From the NCBI RefSeq assembly GCF_000968685.2, contig NZ_LAKD02000047.1, positions 62,001 through 126,000 on the forward strand: a stretch of DNA of 64,000 bases. The letters are read 5' to 3'. The position numbers and the translations under genes were made by a program. Positions within the stretch are counted from its first letter, which is position 1; each line of letters opens with the position of its first letter. Shown here one piece after another: positions 1-8,047 of the stretch. The stretch is from Streptomyces antioxidans. Its GTDB lineage: Bacteria > Actinomycetota > Actinomycetes > Streptomycetales > Streptomycetaceae. The notes under the pieces were generated by a model. That model saw only the letters and a list, made by a program, of their open reading frames with translations. It searched no databases and was not told the DNA's origin.

Positions 1-674
1 TCACGGGCAGCGAGGACGGCGGGATGACCCGGCACAGCGCCGCCTCCGCGGTGATGCTGATGCTGCTCGCCTCCGTCTTCGACCTCTTCGACGGGCTTGT
101 CGCGCGGAAGCTGCGCAGCTCGGCGATGGGTGCGGAGCTGGACAACCTCTCCGACCTGATCAGCTTCGGGCTGGCCCCCGCGTACTTCGTCCTCGTCTGG
201 GGGATGGTGTCCGACGACGCGTATCAGCGGGTGTCGGTGGTGGGCGCGATCGTGGTGCTGCTGGCGGTGGTGCTGCGGCTTGCCCGATTCTCCTGTGTCA
301 CGCTGCGTGACGGCGTGTTCCAGGGCATGCCGAGCCCATTCGGCGCCCTTACGGTCGTCTCGGTGGTCCTGCTGGGCCTGCCGTTCGTGCCGACCCTGCT
401 GGCGATCGTGGGCGTCGCGTGGCTGATGGTGAGCCGGGTGGAGTACCCCAAGCCGCGCGGCCGCCTCGCGGTGGCCATGCTCGGCTGGATCGTCACCAGC
501 ATGGCGCTGCTGGCCGCCTGGGCCTTCGAGGCCCCCGGCGGTGAGCTCCTCCTCCAGTCGGCCTGCGCCCTCCAGGTCGTCATGGGCGCGGTGATCCCCC
601 TCTTCGCCACGGCGCGCCGGGTGAACGCGTTCCGCGACAACCGCCGCGAAGCAAGGGCAGCCCAGCTGCCGTAG
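1..674 (+). CDS. pssA: CDP-diacylglycerol--serine O-phosphatidyltransferase, 5' truncated by window edge
   Basis: Makes phosphatidylserine from CDP-diacylglycerol and serine in the membrane, the step before phosphatidylserine decarboxylase. The reading frame is open from base 3 at the left edge, so the true start lies outside the window and the ATG at 24 is probably internal. Bases 90-155 encode the CDP-alcohol phosphatidyltransferase signature: DGLVAR, then GAELD and NLSD with the family spacing. Several hydrophobic segments follow and the protein ends in a basic tail (RREARAAQLP). The stop TAG at 672-674 is followed by a strong hairpin. The missing upstream partner is probably psd, by analogy with other Streptomyces. 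Confidence 0.93.
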   Translation, partial: TGSEDGGMTRHSAASAVMLMLLASVFDLFDGLVARKLRSSAMGAELDNLSDLISFGLAPAYFVLVWGMVSDDAYQRVSVVGAIVVLLAVVLRLARFSCVTLRDGVFQGMPSPFGALTVVSVVLLGLPFVPTLLAIVGVAWLMVSRVEYPKPRGRLAVAMLGWIVTSMALLAAWAFEAPGGELLLQSACALQVVMGAVIPLFATARRVNAFRDNRREARAAQLP

Positions 675-697
675 CGGCCGTCAGCCGCACCTGCCGG

Positions 698-736
698 ATG
701 GGGTGGGCCCGAGCGTTGCGCTCGGGCCCACCCCAT
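698..736. terminator. Bidirectional terminator hairpin between convergent genes
   Basis: Bases 698-715 and 719-736 form a perfect 18-bp inverted repeat (core ggggtgggcccgagcg) around a 3-base TTG loop. It lies between the convergent pssA and glycerate kinase genes, so it can terminate both. There is no long T tract, as is common in GC-rich actinobacteria. Confidence 0.85.
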
Positions 737-792
737 TGGCGTGTCCGGGTGGCCCGGCGGGATGGGGAACGAAACGCCCGGTGGGGCCGGTG

Positions 793-2073
793 TCAGGTGA
801 GGAAGTCCGCCGCCAGGCGGTGGGCGGTGCGTTCGAGGAGGGGGCCCGCTTCGGCGATGCAGCGGGTCGGGTCCGGTTCCAGGTCGGTGAGGGCGTAGGC
901 ACGGCGGATGCCCGCGTTGCCCAGGGCCGCGGGGGCCAGCGCGAGGCGGCCGCAGACCGCGACCACCTCGATGCCCCGGGCGCGGGCCGCCGCCGCGACG
1001 CCTGCCGGGGCCTTGCCGTGGAGGGTCTGCTCGTCCAGCGAGCCCTCCCCCGTGATCACCAGGTCCGTGCCCTCCAGCGCGGCCGGGAAGCCGAGGACGT
1101 CGAGCATCACCTCGATACCGGAGCGGAAGGTCGCGCCCAGGCCGACGAGGGCGCCGAAGCCGATGCCGCCCGCCGCGCCCGCGCCGGGTGCGAGGGCACA
1201 CTCGGCTGCCGTCGCCCCGACCGCGCGTTCCAGGACGCGCGCGTAGTGGGCGAGGGCGGCGTCCAGGGCCGCCACATCGTCCTCGGCCGCGCCCTTCTGC
1301 GGGCCGTAGACCGCCGCCGCGCCCTTCGGCCCGGTCAGCGGATTGTCGACATCGCTGGCCAGCACCGTCTCGGTGTCGGCGAGGCGCGGGTCGAGGCCGG
1401 ACAGATCGGCCGTGGCGAGGTCGCACAGCGGGCCCCCGCCCGGTGCGACAGGGGTGCCGTCCTCCCGCAGGAAACGCGCACCCAGCGCGCTGAGCATCCC
1501 CGCACCCCCGTCCGTCGTGGCGCTGCCGCCCACGCCGAACACGATCGTGCGGGCGCCCGCGTCCAGCGCCGCGCGCAGCAGCTCCCCGCTGCCGTACGTG
1601 GTCGCGGTGAGCGGCGCGAAGACCCCGTCCGGCAGATGGCGCAGCCCGGATGCCTCGGCCATCTCCACCACGGCCGTGGTCCCGCGCAGCGCGTACGACG
1701 CCGTCACCGGCGCGCCCAGCGGCCCGGTGACCCTCGCCCCGCGCCGTTCGAACCCGGCCGCGACCGCCGCGTCCACCGTGCCGTCCCCGCCGTCGGCCAC
1801 GGGCAGCGCGGCGATCCGCAAGCCCTCGCCGCCGCGGGGCGCGCCGCGGCGCAGACCCGCCGTGACGCGCTCGGCGACCTCCACCGCCGTGAGCGAGCCC
1901 TTGAACTTGTCCGCGGCGATCAGCACGCGCTTCGGGGGTGTCGCCTGCCCCTGCGCCCATGTCCTGGTCCCCGCCACGGTCTCGCTCCCGGTCCCGGTCC
2001 TGGTCCCTGCCGTGGATTCCGTCTTCGAGTCCTCCGAAGCCTCCGTCACCTTCGTAACCCCTCGCATTCGCAC
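793..2073 (-). CDS. Glycerate 2-kinase (GckA/GlxK family)
   Basis: Phosphorylates D-glycerate with ATP, feeding it into lower glycolysis. The conserved core starts at IAADKFKGSLTA and contains the family glycine-rich stretch GVGGSATTDGGAGM and the C-terminal GEGSLDEQTLHGKAP, all typical of PF02595 kinases. The frame gives 426 residues. The roughly 50 residues before the core are Thr/Gly-rich and unlike the family, so the true start may be a GTG nearer the core (for example the one beginning VTEASED) rather than ATG 2073. It stands alone, convergent with pssA. Enzyme family confident, start uncertain. Confidence 0.88.
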   Translation of the reverse strand: MRMRGVTKVTEASEDSKTESTAGTRTGTGSETVAGTRTWAQGQATPPKRVLIAADKFKGSLTAVEVAERVTAGLRRGAPRGGEGLRIAALPVADGGDGTVDAAVAAGFERRGARVTGPLGAPVTASYALRGTTAVVEMAEASGLRHLPDGVFAPLTATTYGSGELLRAALDAGARTIVFGVGGSATTDGGAGMLSALGARFLREDGTPVAPGGGPLCDLATADLSGLDPRLADTETVLASDVDNPLTGPKGAAAVYGPQKGAAEDDVAALDAALAHYARVLERAVGATAAECALAPGAGAAGGIGFGALVGLGATFRSGIEVMLDVLGFPAALEGTDLVITGEGSLDEQTLHGKAPAGVAAAARARGIEVVAVCGRLALAPAALGNAGIRRAYALTDLEPDPTRCIAEAGPLLERTAHRLAADFLT

Positions 2074-2223
2074 AGGTGGTCGCGCCGCTGTGACCCTATC
2101 CGGCGGGGCCGCACCGGTACACCCACCTCAGCTGGGAGCCCGCCCGCCCACCGCCGCGGCGGGCTGTGGCCGCTGCCGCACCGGTGCTCGCCGTCGGCCG
2201 CGCGGCGTGCGTACGCTCACCGC

Positions 2224-2977
2224 ATGAGCAGCGAGACGACGCACCGGCCGATGGTGGCGATCCTCAGCGGGGCGGGCATCTCCACCGACTCCGGAGACCC
2301 CCGACTACCGCGGTCCGCAGGGGCTGTGGCGGCGCGATCCCGAGGCCGAGAAGCTTGTGACGTACGAGTACTACATGACCGACCCCGAGATCCGGCGCCG
2401 CTCGTGGCGGCTGCGGCGCGACAGCGAGGCGCTGGGCGCCCGGCCCAACGGGGCGCACGAGGCCGTCGCCCGGCTGGAGCGCTCGGGGGTGCCGGTGCGG
2501 GTGATCACCCAGAACGTGGACGGGCTGCACCAGATCGCCGGGATGCCCGGGCGCAAGGTGCTGGAGCTGCACGGCACCGCGCGGGCCGTACGGTGCACCC
2601 ACTGCGAGGTGCGGTCCGGGATGGACGAGGCGCTGGAGCGGGTCGCGGCGGGTGAGGCGGATCCGGCGTGCCGGGAGTGCGGCGGGATCCTTAAGGCGGC
2701 CACGGTGATGTTCGGGGAGGGCCTCGATCCGGAGGTACTGACGGAGGCGGTCGCGGTGGCGCAGGCGTGCGAGATCTTCATCGCGGTCGGCACCACCCTG
2801 CAGGTTCAGCCCGCGGCCTCGCTCGCCGGGCTGGCCGTTGAGCATGGCGCCCGGCTGGTCATCGTCAATGCGGAGCCGACGCCGTACGACGAGCTTGCGG
2901 ATGAGGTCGTGCGTGAGCCCATCGGTGTGGCGCTGCCCGTCCTGTTGGACCGCATCGCCGTGGGTGACGGGGGCTGA
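2224..2977 (+). pseudogene. Sir2-family NAD-dependent protein deacylase, frameshifted
   Basis: Sirtuins remove acyl groups from lysines using NAD. The gene starts at ATG 2224 with the NAD-binding GAGISTDSG motif (around 2269-2295). The frame then breaks. Beyond base 2303 the expected PDYRGPQGLW continuation reads in the +1 frame and runs to the stop at 2975-2977. That second part carries the substrate/NAD motif TQNVDGLHQ, the catalytic-His context ELHGT, the four zinc cysteines (CTHC and CREC) and the GTTLQVQPA strand. One extra base within 2296-2302, which includes a run of five C, explains the shift. Both halves are otherwise well preserved and total about 250 codons, the usual length. This is either a recent pseudogene or a sequencing error. 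Confidence 0.8.
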
Positions 2978-2988
2978 TCGCCCCCGTC
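2966..2988. terminator. Hairpin overlapping sirtuin stop codon
   Basis: A 9-bp perfect inverted repeat (gacgggggc / gcccccgtc) encloses a 5-base loop that contains the sirtuin TGA stop. It separates the sirtuin from the convergent ogt gene and probably acts in both directions. Confidence 0.7.
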
Positions 2989-2993
2989 CCGCG

Positions 2994-3527
2994 TCAGAAG
3001 AGGCCGGGTAGCTCCTGCTGCCGGTCTTGCTGGTCTTGCTGGCCTTGCCGTGCCTCGAACTCCAGCAGGCGGCGCTTGCGGTCCAGGCCGCCGCCGTAGC
3101 CGGTGAGGCTGCCGGTCGAGCCGACGACGCGGTGGCAGGGGACGATGATGCCGACCGGGTTCTTGCCGTTGGCCAGGCCCACGGCGCGGGAGGCGGTCGG
3201 CTGTCCGATGCGGTCGGCCAGTTGGCCGTACGACCAGGTCTCGCCGTACGGGATGGCCCGCAGCTCGGCCCAGACGCGGCGCTGGAAGGGCGTGCCGTCC
3301 AGGCTCAGCGGCAGGTCGAACTCGGTCAGCTCGCCCGCGAAGTAGGCCGTGAGCTGGCGGATGGTGTCGGCGAAGGGGGCGTCGGCCGGGTCGCCGGGGC
3401 CGCCGAAGGTCTCCTCGGGTGGGCGGTGGCGTTGCTGGACCATGTAGAGGCCGGATAGGTCGGTGCCGGTGGCCACGAGGGTGAGGGGGCCGTAGGGGCT
3501 GTCGGTGGTGGTGTGGGTGCGGTTCAT
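2994..3527 (-). CDS. ogt: Methylated-DNA--protein-cysteine S-methyltransferase (Ogt type)
   Basis: Suicide repair enzyme that takes methyl groups from O6-methylguanine in DNA onto its own cysteine. At 177 residues from ATG 3527 it has the family's normal length. The active-site motif is IIVPCHRVVG with Cys131. The DNA-binding helix-turn-helix and arginine-finger region (TASRAVGLANGKNP) precedes it, and GYGGGLDRKRRLLEFE follows. The C terminus has a short Gln/Asp-rich tail. It lies 106 bases downstream of the Ada-AlkA gene on the same strand. It therefore probably belongs to the same adaptive-response unit and supplies the methyltransferase domain that the Ada-AlkA protein lacks. Confidence 0.93.
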   Translation of the reverse strand: MNRTHTTTDSPYGPLTLVATGTDLSGLYMVQQRHRPPEETFGGPGDPADAPFADTIRQLTAYFAGELTEFDLPLSLDGTPFQRRVWAELRAIPYGETWSYGQLADRIGQPTASRAVGLANGKNPVGIIVPCHRVVGSTGSLTGYGGGLDRKRRLLEFEARQGQQDQQDRQQELPGLF

Positions 3528-3633
3528 GGCGTTCCTCGTGGGGGCCTGGGTGATGCGTGCGGTGTGGTGCGGTGCGGGTTGGGCGGCTTCGCGGTGTGCG
3601 GGGCGCCGTTTCGTTGCCGGGTGCGGGCCGGGG

Positions 3634-5112
3634 TCATGACGCCGCGGGTAGGTGGTTGATGGTGTGGGCGGCGTCCGTGGCCCAGAGGTACTGGGTGGCG
3701 TACGCGCGCCAGGGGCGCCAGCGGGCTGAGTGGCGGGTGAGGGCGGCGGGCGTCGCGGGCAGGCCCAGTTCGGCGGCGGCACGGCGCACTCCGAGGTCGG
3801 TCGGGAGGAAGGCGTCCGGGTCGCCGAGGGCCCGCATCGCGATCACCTCGACGGTCCAGGGGCCGAGCCCCGGCAGCGCGCCGAGGCTCGCGCGGGCCTC
3901 GTCCCAGTCGCTGCCGACGCCGAGCGCGACCCGTCCCCCGGCGAGCGCGCCGATCAGCCCGGTGAGGGTGGCGCGGCGGGTGCGGGGCATGGCCAGCTTC
4001 TCGGGGTCCAGCCCGGCGAGGGCCTGGACGGAAGGGAAGAGGTGGGTCAGGCCGCCCGCCGGGTCCTCCACGGGCTCGCCGTGGGCCGCCACCAGGCGCC
4101 CGGCGTGGGTGCGCGCGGCGGCCGTGGACACCTGCTGCCCGAGCACCGCGCGCACCGCGAACTCATCCGCGTCCACCGCGCGCGGCACCCGCCGCCCCGG
4201 GGCCTTGTCGACCAGCGGGGCCAGCTGAGGGTCCGTACGCAGCAGGTCGTCCACGGCGGCCGGGTCCGCGTCGAGGTCCAGCAGCCGTCTGCAGCGGCTG
4301 ATCGCCCCGGCCAGGTCGCGCAGGTCGGCGAGGGAGAGCTGGCAGGCGATGTGGTCCGGCCTGGGGCCCAGGGTGACCACCCCGGGCCCGTACGGCAGCC
4401 GCAGCGTGCGCCGGTACGCGCCGTCGCGCCACTCCTCGACACCGGGGACGGCGGTGGCGGCCAGGTGCCCGAAGAGGTTGTCCGGGCACAGCGGCGCCCG
4501 GAACGGCAGCCGTAGCGTGAGCACCCCCGGCACGCTGCTCAGCGGCCCCCGACCGGCCCGCTGCCGCAGCTCGGTCGGGGAGAGCGCGAAGATCTCCCGT
4601 ACGGTCTCGTTGAACGCGCGGACGCTGGCGAACCCGGCCGCGAAGGCGATGTCCGCCATCGGCAGTGCGCTGGTCTCGATCAGCAGCCGCGCGGTCTGCG
4701 CCCGCTGCGCCCTGGCGAGCGCGAGCGGGCCCGCGCCGAGCTCGGCGAGCAGCTGCCGCTCGATCTGCCGGGTGCTGTATCCCAGCCGGGCCGCCAGGCC
4801 CGGCACCCCGTCCCGGTCCACCACACCGTCGGCGATCAGCCGCATGGCACGGGCCACCAGATCCGCCCGCTCGTTCCACTGCGGCGAGCCGGGGCTGGCG
4901 TCCGGGCGGCACCGCTTGCAGGCCCGGAATCCGGCCTGCTGGGCGGCCGCGGCGCTGGGGTAGAACCGCATGTTCCCGGGCTTGGGCCCGACGACCGGGC
5001 AGCTCGGCCTGCAGTAGATCCCGGTGGTCACGACGGCGACGAAGAACCACCCGTCGAAGCGGGCGTCCTTCGCCTGTGCGGCGCGGAGGCACCGGTCGGT
5101 GTCGGTGTGCAT
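3634..5112 (-). CDS. alkA: Ada-AlkA fusion: alkylation-sensing regulator and 3-methyladenine DNA glycosylase
   Basis: Regulator and base-excision enzyme of the adaptive response to DNA alkylation. From ATG 5112 the protein has 492 residues. Domains in order: the Ada N-terminal zinc domain with Cys34, Cys38, Cys65 and Cys68 (YCRPSC and CKRC), where Cys34 matches the methyl-accepting Cys38 of E. coli Ada; an AraC-type DNA-binding domain (about 85-185); an AlkA N-terminal domain; and a HhH-GPD glycosylase with the hairpin PGLGPWTVE and the catalytic-type Asp439 in PTDLGV. The start at MHTDTDRC is preferred because homology begins there, although the frame is open to 5331. Ogt follows. The promoter side faces the conflict operon. 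Confidence 0.92.
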   Translation of the reverse strand: MHTDTDRCLRAAQAKDARFDGWFFVAVVTTGIYCRPSCPVVGPKPGNMRFYPSAAAAQQAGFRACKRCRPDASPGSPQWNERADLVARAMRLIADGVVDRDGVPGLAARLGYSTRQIERQLLAELGAGPLALARAQRAQTARLLIETSALPMADIAFAAGFASVRAFNETVREIFALSPTELRQRAGRGPLSSVPGVLTLRLPFRAPLCPDNLFGHLAATAVPGVEEWRDGAYRRTLRLPYGPGVVTLGPRPDHIACQLSLADLRDLAGAISRCRRLLDLDADPAAVDDLLRTDPQLAPLVDKAPGRRVPRAVDADEFAVRAVLGQQVSTAAARTHAGRLVAAHGEPVEDPAGGLTHLFPSVQALAGLDPEKLAMPRTRRATLTGLIGALAGGRVALGVGSDWDEARASLGALPGLGPWTVEVIAMRALGDPDAFLPTDLGVRRAAAELGLPATPAALTRHSARWRPWRAYATQYLWATDAAHTINHLPAAS

Positions 5113-5160
5113 GGGTCCAGCATCGGCCAGCGGGGCGGGGGCAGGCTCGCGGGAATCCGA

Positions 5161-5200
5161 CATTGACCTTACGGGTGGCGCATTGACCTTACGGGCGGCA
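5161..5200. promoter_or_regulatory. 20-bp tandem repeat between ada-alkA and the conflict operon
   Basis: Two head-to-tail 20-bp copies (cattgaccttacgggtggcg, then the same with two substitutions) occupy 5161-5180 and 5181-5200. They sit 49-88 bases upstream of the ada-alkA start, inside the divergent interval shared with the Trypco1 gene. Read on the minus strand each unit contains TAAGGT, a plausible -10 element; on the plus strand each contains TTGACC, a -35-like element. An operator or duplicated promoter is possible. The function is inferred only from position. Confidence 0.5.
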
Positions 5201-5272
5201 CGCACCCCGTCGTTGCGCGCGGCGTCCGTCGTTCCGGCGGCGTTTGGTGCGAAGGGGCAGACCGGACGCCTG

Positions 5273-5728
5273 ATGATCGGCATGATGAGGAATGTGACGG
5301 AACACCGTGAGATACCCCTGGCGGACGGCACGACCGTACGGCTGGAACTGGCCCCCGTAGGGGAGGCCTCCCCCGATGACGCCTACGGCGGCGTCGGCGG
5401 CGTGACCCCGGTGGGCCGCGGTGCTCAGGCCGCGGCCACGCTGGCCAGCGCCGGTCTGGGCGTCATCCTGCAAGGGCTGGGGCCGGTGCTCCAGGATGTG
5501 CACGACGCCGTCAGCTCGGCTCCGCATCCGCCGCAGGAGTTCACCGTGCAGTTCGGGGTGCAGGTCGGCCAGGACCTCAAGCTCGGCATCGTGGGCGCCA
5601 ACGGCAATGCCAACCTGACCATTTCGGCCACCTGGAGGCCGTCCGAGCGGCCCGAGCAGCCCGTACCGGCGCGGCCGGAGCCGACCGTATCGGCGGAGCC
5701 GCCGTCCCGGCCCGGCCCCGCGGCCTGA
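5273..5728 (+). CDS. Trypco1 / CU044_2847-family protein of a conflict system
   Basis: About 151 residues. The N terminus (REIPLADGTTVRLEL) and the C-terminal strand pattern (FTVQFGVQVGQDLKL, then NANLTISATW) match Trypco1 (CU044_2847-family) proteins, which are encoded beside trypsin-like proteases in predicted conflict systems. The tail after TW is Pro/Glu-rich and probably disordered. It is the first gene of the unit and its stop lies 5 bases before the protease start. ATG 5273 is given, but ATG 5282, ATG 5285 and GTG 5294 are also in frame. GTG 5294 has a purine-rich TGAGGAA just upstream and fits the domain edge well. The molecular role in the family is not established; a protease adaptor or substrate is a proposal. 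Confidence 0.75.
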   Translation: MIGMMRNVTEHREIPLADGTTVRLELAPVGEASPDDAYGGVGGVTPVGRGAQAAATLASAGLGVILQGLGPVLQDVHDAVSSAPHPPQEFTVQFGVQVGQDLKLGIVGANGNANLTISATWRPSERPEQPVPARPEPTVSAEPPSRPGPAA

Positions 5729-5733
5729 AGCCC

Positions 5734-7989
5734 ATGGGGTGGTTCCACGCCCACGGGGGCTCGTCACGGCCCGCGGTGTCCATTCTCGCCAAGGCCGACG
5801 GAAGACCGGCGGGCGCGGGCGTCCTGCTCCCGCGCCGCCATCTGCTGACATGCGCTCATGTGGTCAACAGCGCGCTGGGGAAGGACATGCTCGCCCCGGA
5901 CCACCCGGGCCCGATCGCCGTGTCCGTACGGCTCCACGGACCGGAGCACACCGTCGAGGCCCATGCCGAGCTGGCGGTCTGGATACCGCCCCGCACCGAC
6001 GACGGCGGCCTGGGCGCCTTCGAGTGGAACGGCGACCTCGCCGTCCTGCGGCTGAACGGCGCCCTGCCGCCCGCGATCGAGCCGCCGAGCTGGCACCCGA
6101 TGGCCAAGCGACAGCTGGTACGGGCCTGGCACGGCAGCGGTGAGCCGGGGGTTTTCGCGGACGCCGAAGTGAGCGCGTGCGACGGGCGGTTCGGCTACTT
6201 CGACGGGGCCGAGCGCGCCCTGGACATCGAACCCGCCTACAGCGGCGGCCCGTTGTGGTCCAACGACGAGGACGCCGTCGTCGGGCTCGTGACGGCGAAG
6301 CTCCGCATCCAGGGGACGCCGCGCCGCGCCTGGGGGATCCCCTGGCAGCGGGTGACGCGGGAGCTGGACGACGCCGGGGCGGGCCACTTGCTGCCCCGGC
6401 AGCCCGCGGAGGACCTGAGCGACCACCCCGCGTACGCGGAGCTCGTCGCCCTGCTGGACGGGCCGCTGCCGCTGTCCGAGGGCTGGATCCGCTGCTGCCG
6501 TACGGTCGCCCGGCAGTGCGGCCTCGGCCATCGCGCGGACGGGGTGCCCTCAGCGGAGGAGTTCGCCCAACTGCTGCTCACCCGGGGGCGCGCGCTGCCC
6601 GCGCTGGTCGAGGCGGTGCGCGGTACGGCGGGCCCGGTGGCCGACGACCTCCTCGCCATCGGCCGCCGCTGCGGGCTGCCCAAGCTGCTCTCGCCGGGTG
6701 AGCACGAGCGGCTGCTGGCCCAGCTGCGCGCCCTGCCCGAGGCCGCCGCGGCCGGTGTCCCCGGGGCCGTACGGGCGGCGCTGCCGCTGGCGGCCCTGCC
6801 CGCGGCGCTGCTCACCGGCGGCGACGGCCACGGCGGGCTTGGTGACGGTCACGACGGCCCTGGTGGCGGTCACGACGGCCCTGGTGGCGGTCACCACAGC
6901 CCCGAACGAGACGTCGGCGGCGACGGCCGGGGCGGGCGGTTCGAGGCGCTGATCGCCCATGTGGAAGGGCTGCACGGGGACAGCTCGCCCGCCGACGACG
7001 GGGCCGCTCCCGCCGTGCCAGGCCTGCTGCGGGCCGTCGAGTTCGTGGCCGCGGGCTGCTGCCCGACGGAGCAGCGCGCCGCGCTGCGGCGGTGGAACGC
7101 GGCGGTCGCCCGCCGTCTCGGCGTCCATGACGCCGCCCTGATGGACCGCCGCCACGACGCCGAGCAGTGGGCGCGTAACGCCTCACGGGGCACCGCGCCC
7201 CGCGTGGTGGCGAGGCTGGACCGGTGCGAACCCTCACCGGGCGGCACACCGGTGGCGGCGCGGGAGGAGGAGCCGGAGCGCTACCGGCTGCGGCTGTGGT
7301 GCGACGACGGGGACGGGCTGCGCCAGGTGTCCGACGACAGTGAACGGCCGCGCGGTGCGCAGGAGGTGGCCCAGGAGATCTTCGCCGCCGTGGGCGCGCT
7401 GCGCCGCCCCGACCCCTCGGGGCCGCGGCCCGTCATCGAACTGATCGTGGACCGGGACGCCCTGGAGGTGCCCGTGGACCGCTGGAAGGCCGCCGGGCCG
7501 GGAGCGGTGCTCCCCATCCGGCTCGGCACCCCGTATCCCCTGGTCGTCAACTGCCCCGAGCTGCGGGAGCTGAACGGCGGCACGATGCTGGACCAGTGGC
7601 GGGAGCGCTGGGCCCGGCTGGAGGCCGAGGAGCCCGTGCACATCGACGACGCCACGGCCCCGGACCCGGAGGCGGTGTGCGGTCTGCTCATGGAACGGCT
7701 CACCGCGCGGGTCACCGTCGATGTGGCGGCCCACCGGCGCACCGGTGTGGTGCAGATGTGTCTGGCGGCTGGCGTTCCGGTGGTGCTGTGGGACCGCAGC
7801 GGGGAGCAGGGGTCCCCGGCGGTGCGCCACGCTGCGGGGGCGGGCACCCGTCAACTGCCCGAGGCCGTACGGACCTACCGCACGAAGACCCTGCAGCGGC
7901 CCGGTGACTACCCCGGGCGGCCGGTGCTCGCCTGGGCCGACGCCGGGCGGGCGCTGCCGCGGCTGGACCTTGTGGACCCCACGGAGTGA
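5734..7989 (+). CDS. Trypsin-like serine protease fused to a VMAP C-terminal module
   Basis: 751-residue cytoplasmic-looking protein without a signal peptide. The N-terminal chymotrypsin-fold protease has an apparently intact triad: His42 in TCAHVV, Asp101 in NGDLAVL and Ser170 in YSGGPLW. Residues about 205-360 are helical. Residues about 362-392 are a Gly/His/Asp-rich linker built from DNA repeats (GDGHDGPGGGHDGPGGG). The last part, about 515-750, resembles the VMAP-C domain of vWA-MoxR-VMAP ternary systems (RLRLWCDD, VPVDRWK, VNCPELREL). It sits between the Trypco1 and MoxR genes, and the 58-base gap to MoxR carries a good ribosome site. In published models VMAP bridges a sensor or effector to the MoxR-vWA pair, and here the fused protease would be the effector or activator (inference). 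Confidence 0.82.
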   Translation: MGWFHAHGGSSRPAVSILAKADGRPAGAGVLLPRRHLLTCAHVVNSALGKDMLAPDHPGPIAVSVRLHGPEHTVEAHAELAVWIPPRTDDGGLGAFEWNGDLAVLRLNGALPPAIEPPSWHPMAKRQLVRAWHGSGEPGVFADAEVSACDGRFGYFDGAERALDIEPAYSGGPLWSNDEDAVVGLVTAKLRIQGTPRRAWGIPWQRVTRELDDAGAGHLLPRQPAEDLSDHPAYAELVALLDGPLPLSEGWIRCCRTVARQCGLGHRADGVPSAEEFAQLLLTRGRALPALVEAVRGTAGPVADDLLAIGRRCGLPKLLSPGEHERLLAQLRALPEAAAAGVPGAVRAALPLAALPAALLTGGDGHGGLGDGHDGPGGGHDGPGGGHHSPERDVGGDGRGGRFEALIAHVEGLHGDSSPADDGAAPAVPGLLRAVEFVAAGCCPTEQRAALRRWNAAVARRLGVHDAALMDRRHDAEQWARNASRGTAPRVVARLDRCEPSPGGTPVAAREEEPERYRLRLWCDDGDGLRQVSDDSERPRGAQEVAQEIFAAVGALRRPDPSGPRPVIELIVDRDALEVPVDRWKAAGPGAVLPIRLGTPYPLVVNCPELRELNGGTMLDQWRERWARLEAEEPVHIDDATAPDPEAVCGLLMERLTARVTVDVAAHRRTGVVQMCLAAGVPVVLWDRSGEQGSPAVRHAAGAGTRQLPEAVRTYRTKTLQRPGDYPGRPVLAWADAGRALPRLDLVDPTE

Positions 7990-8047
7990 CGGTGCGCCGC
8001 GGTGGCGGGGCGCCGAGACATGGTGACGAGACGGCAGGAGGCGCGCG

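Noticed and set aside
6817..6906. Tandem DNA repeats inside the trypsin-VMAP gene as a possible regulatory element
   Set aside because: They stay in frame and encode a Gly/His/Asp-rich linker between domains, which explains them.
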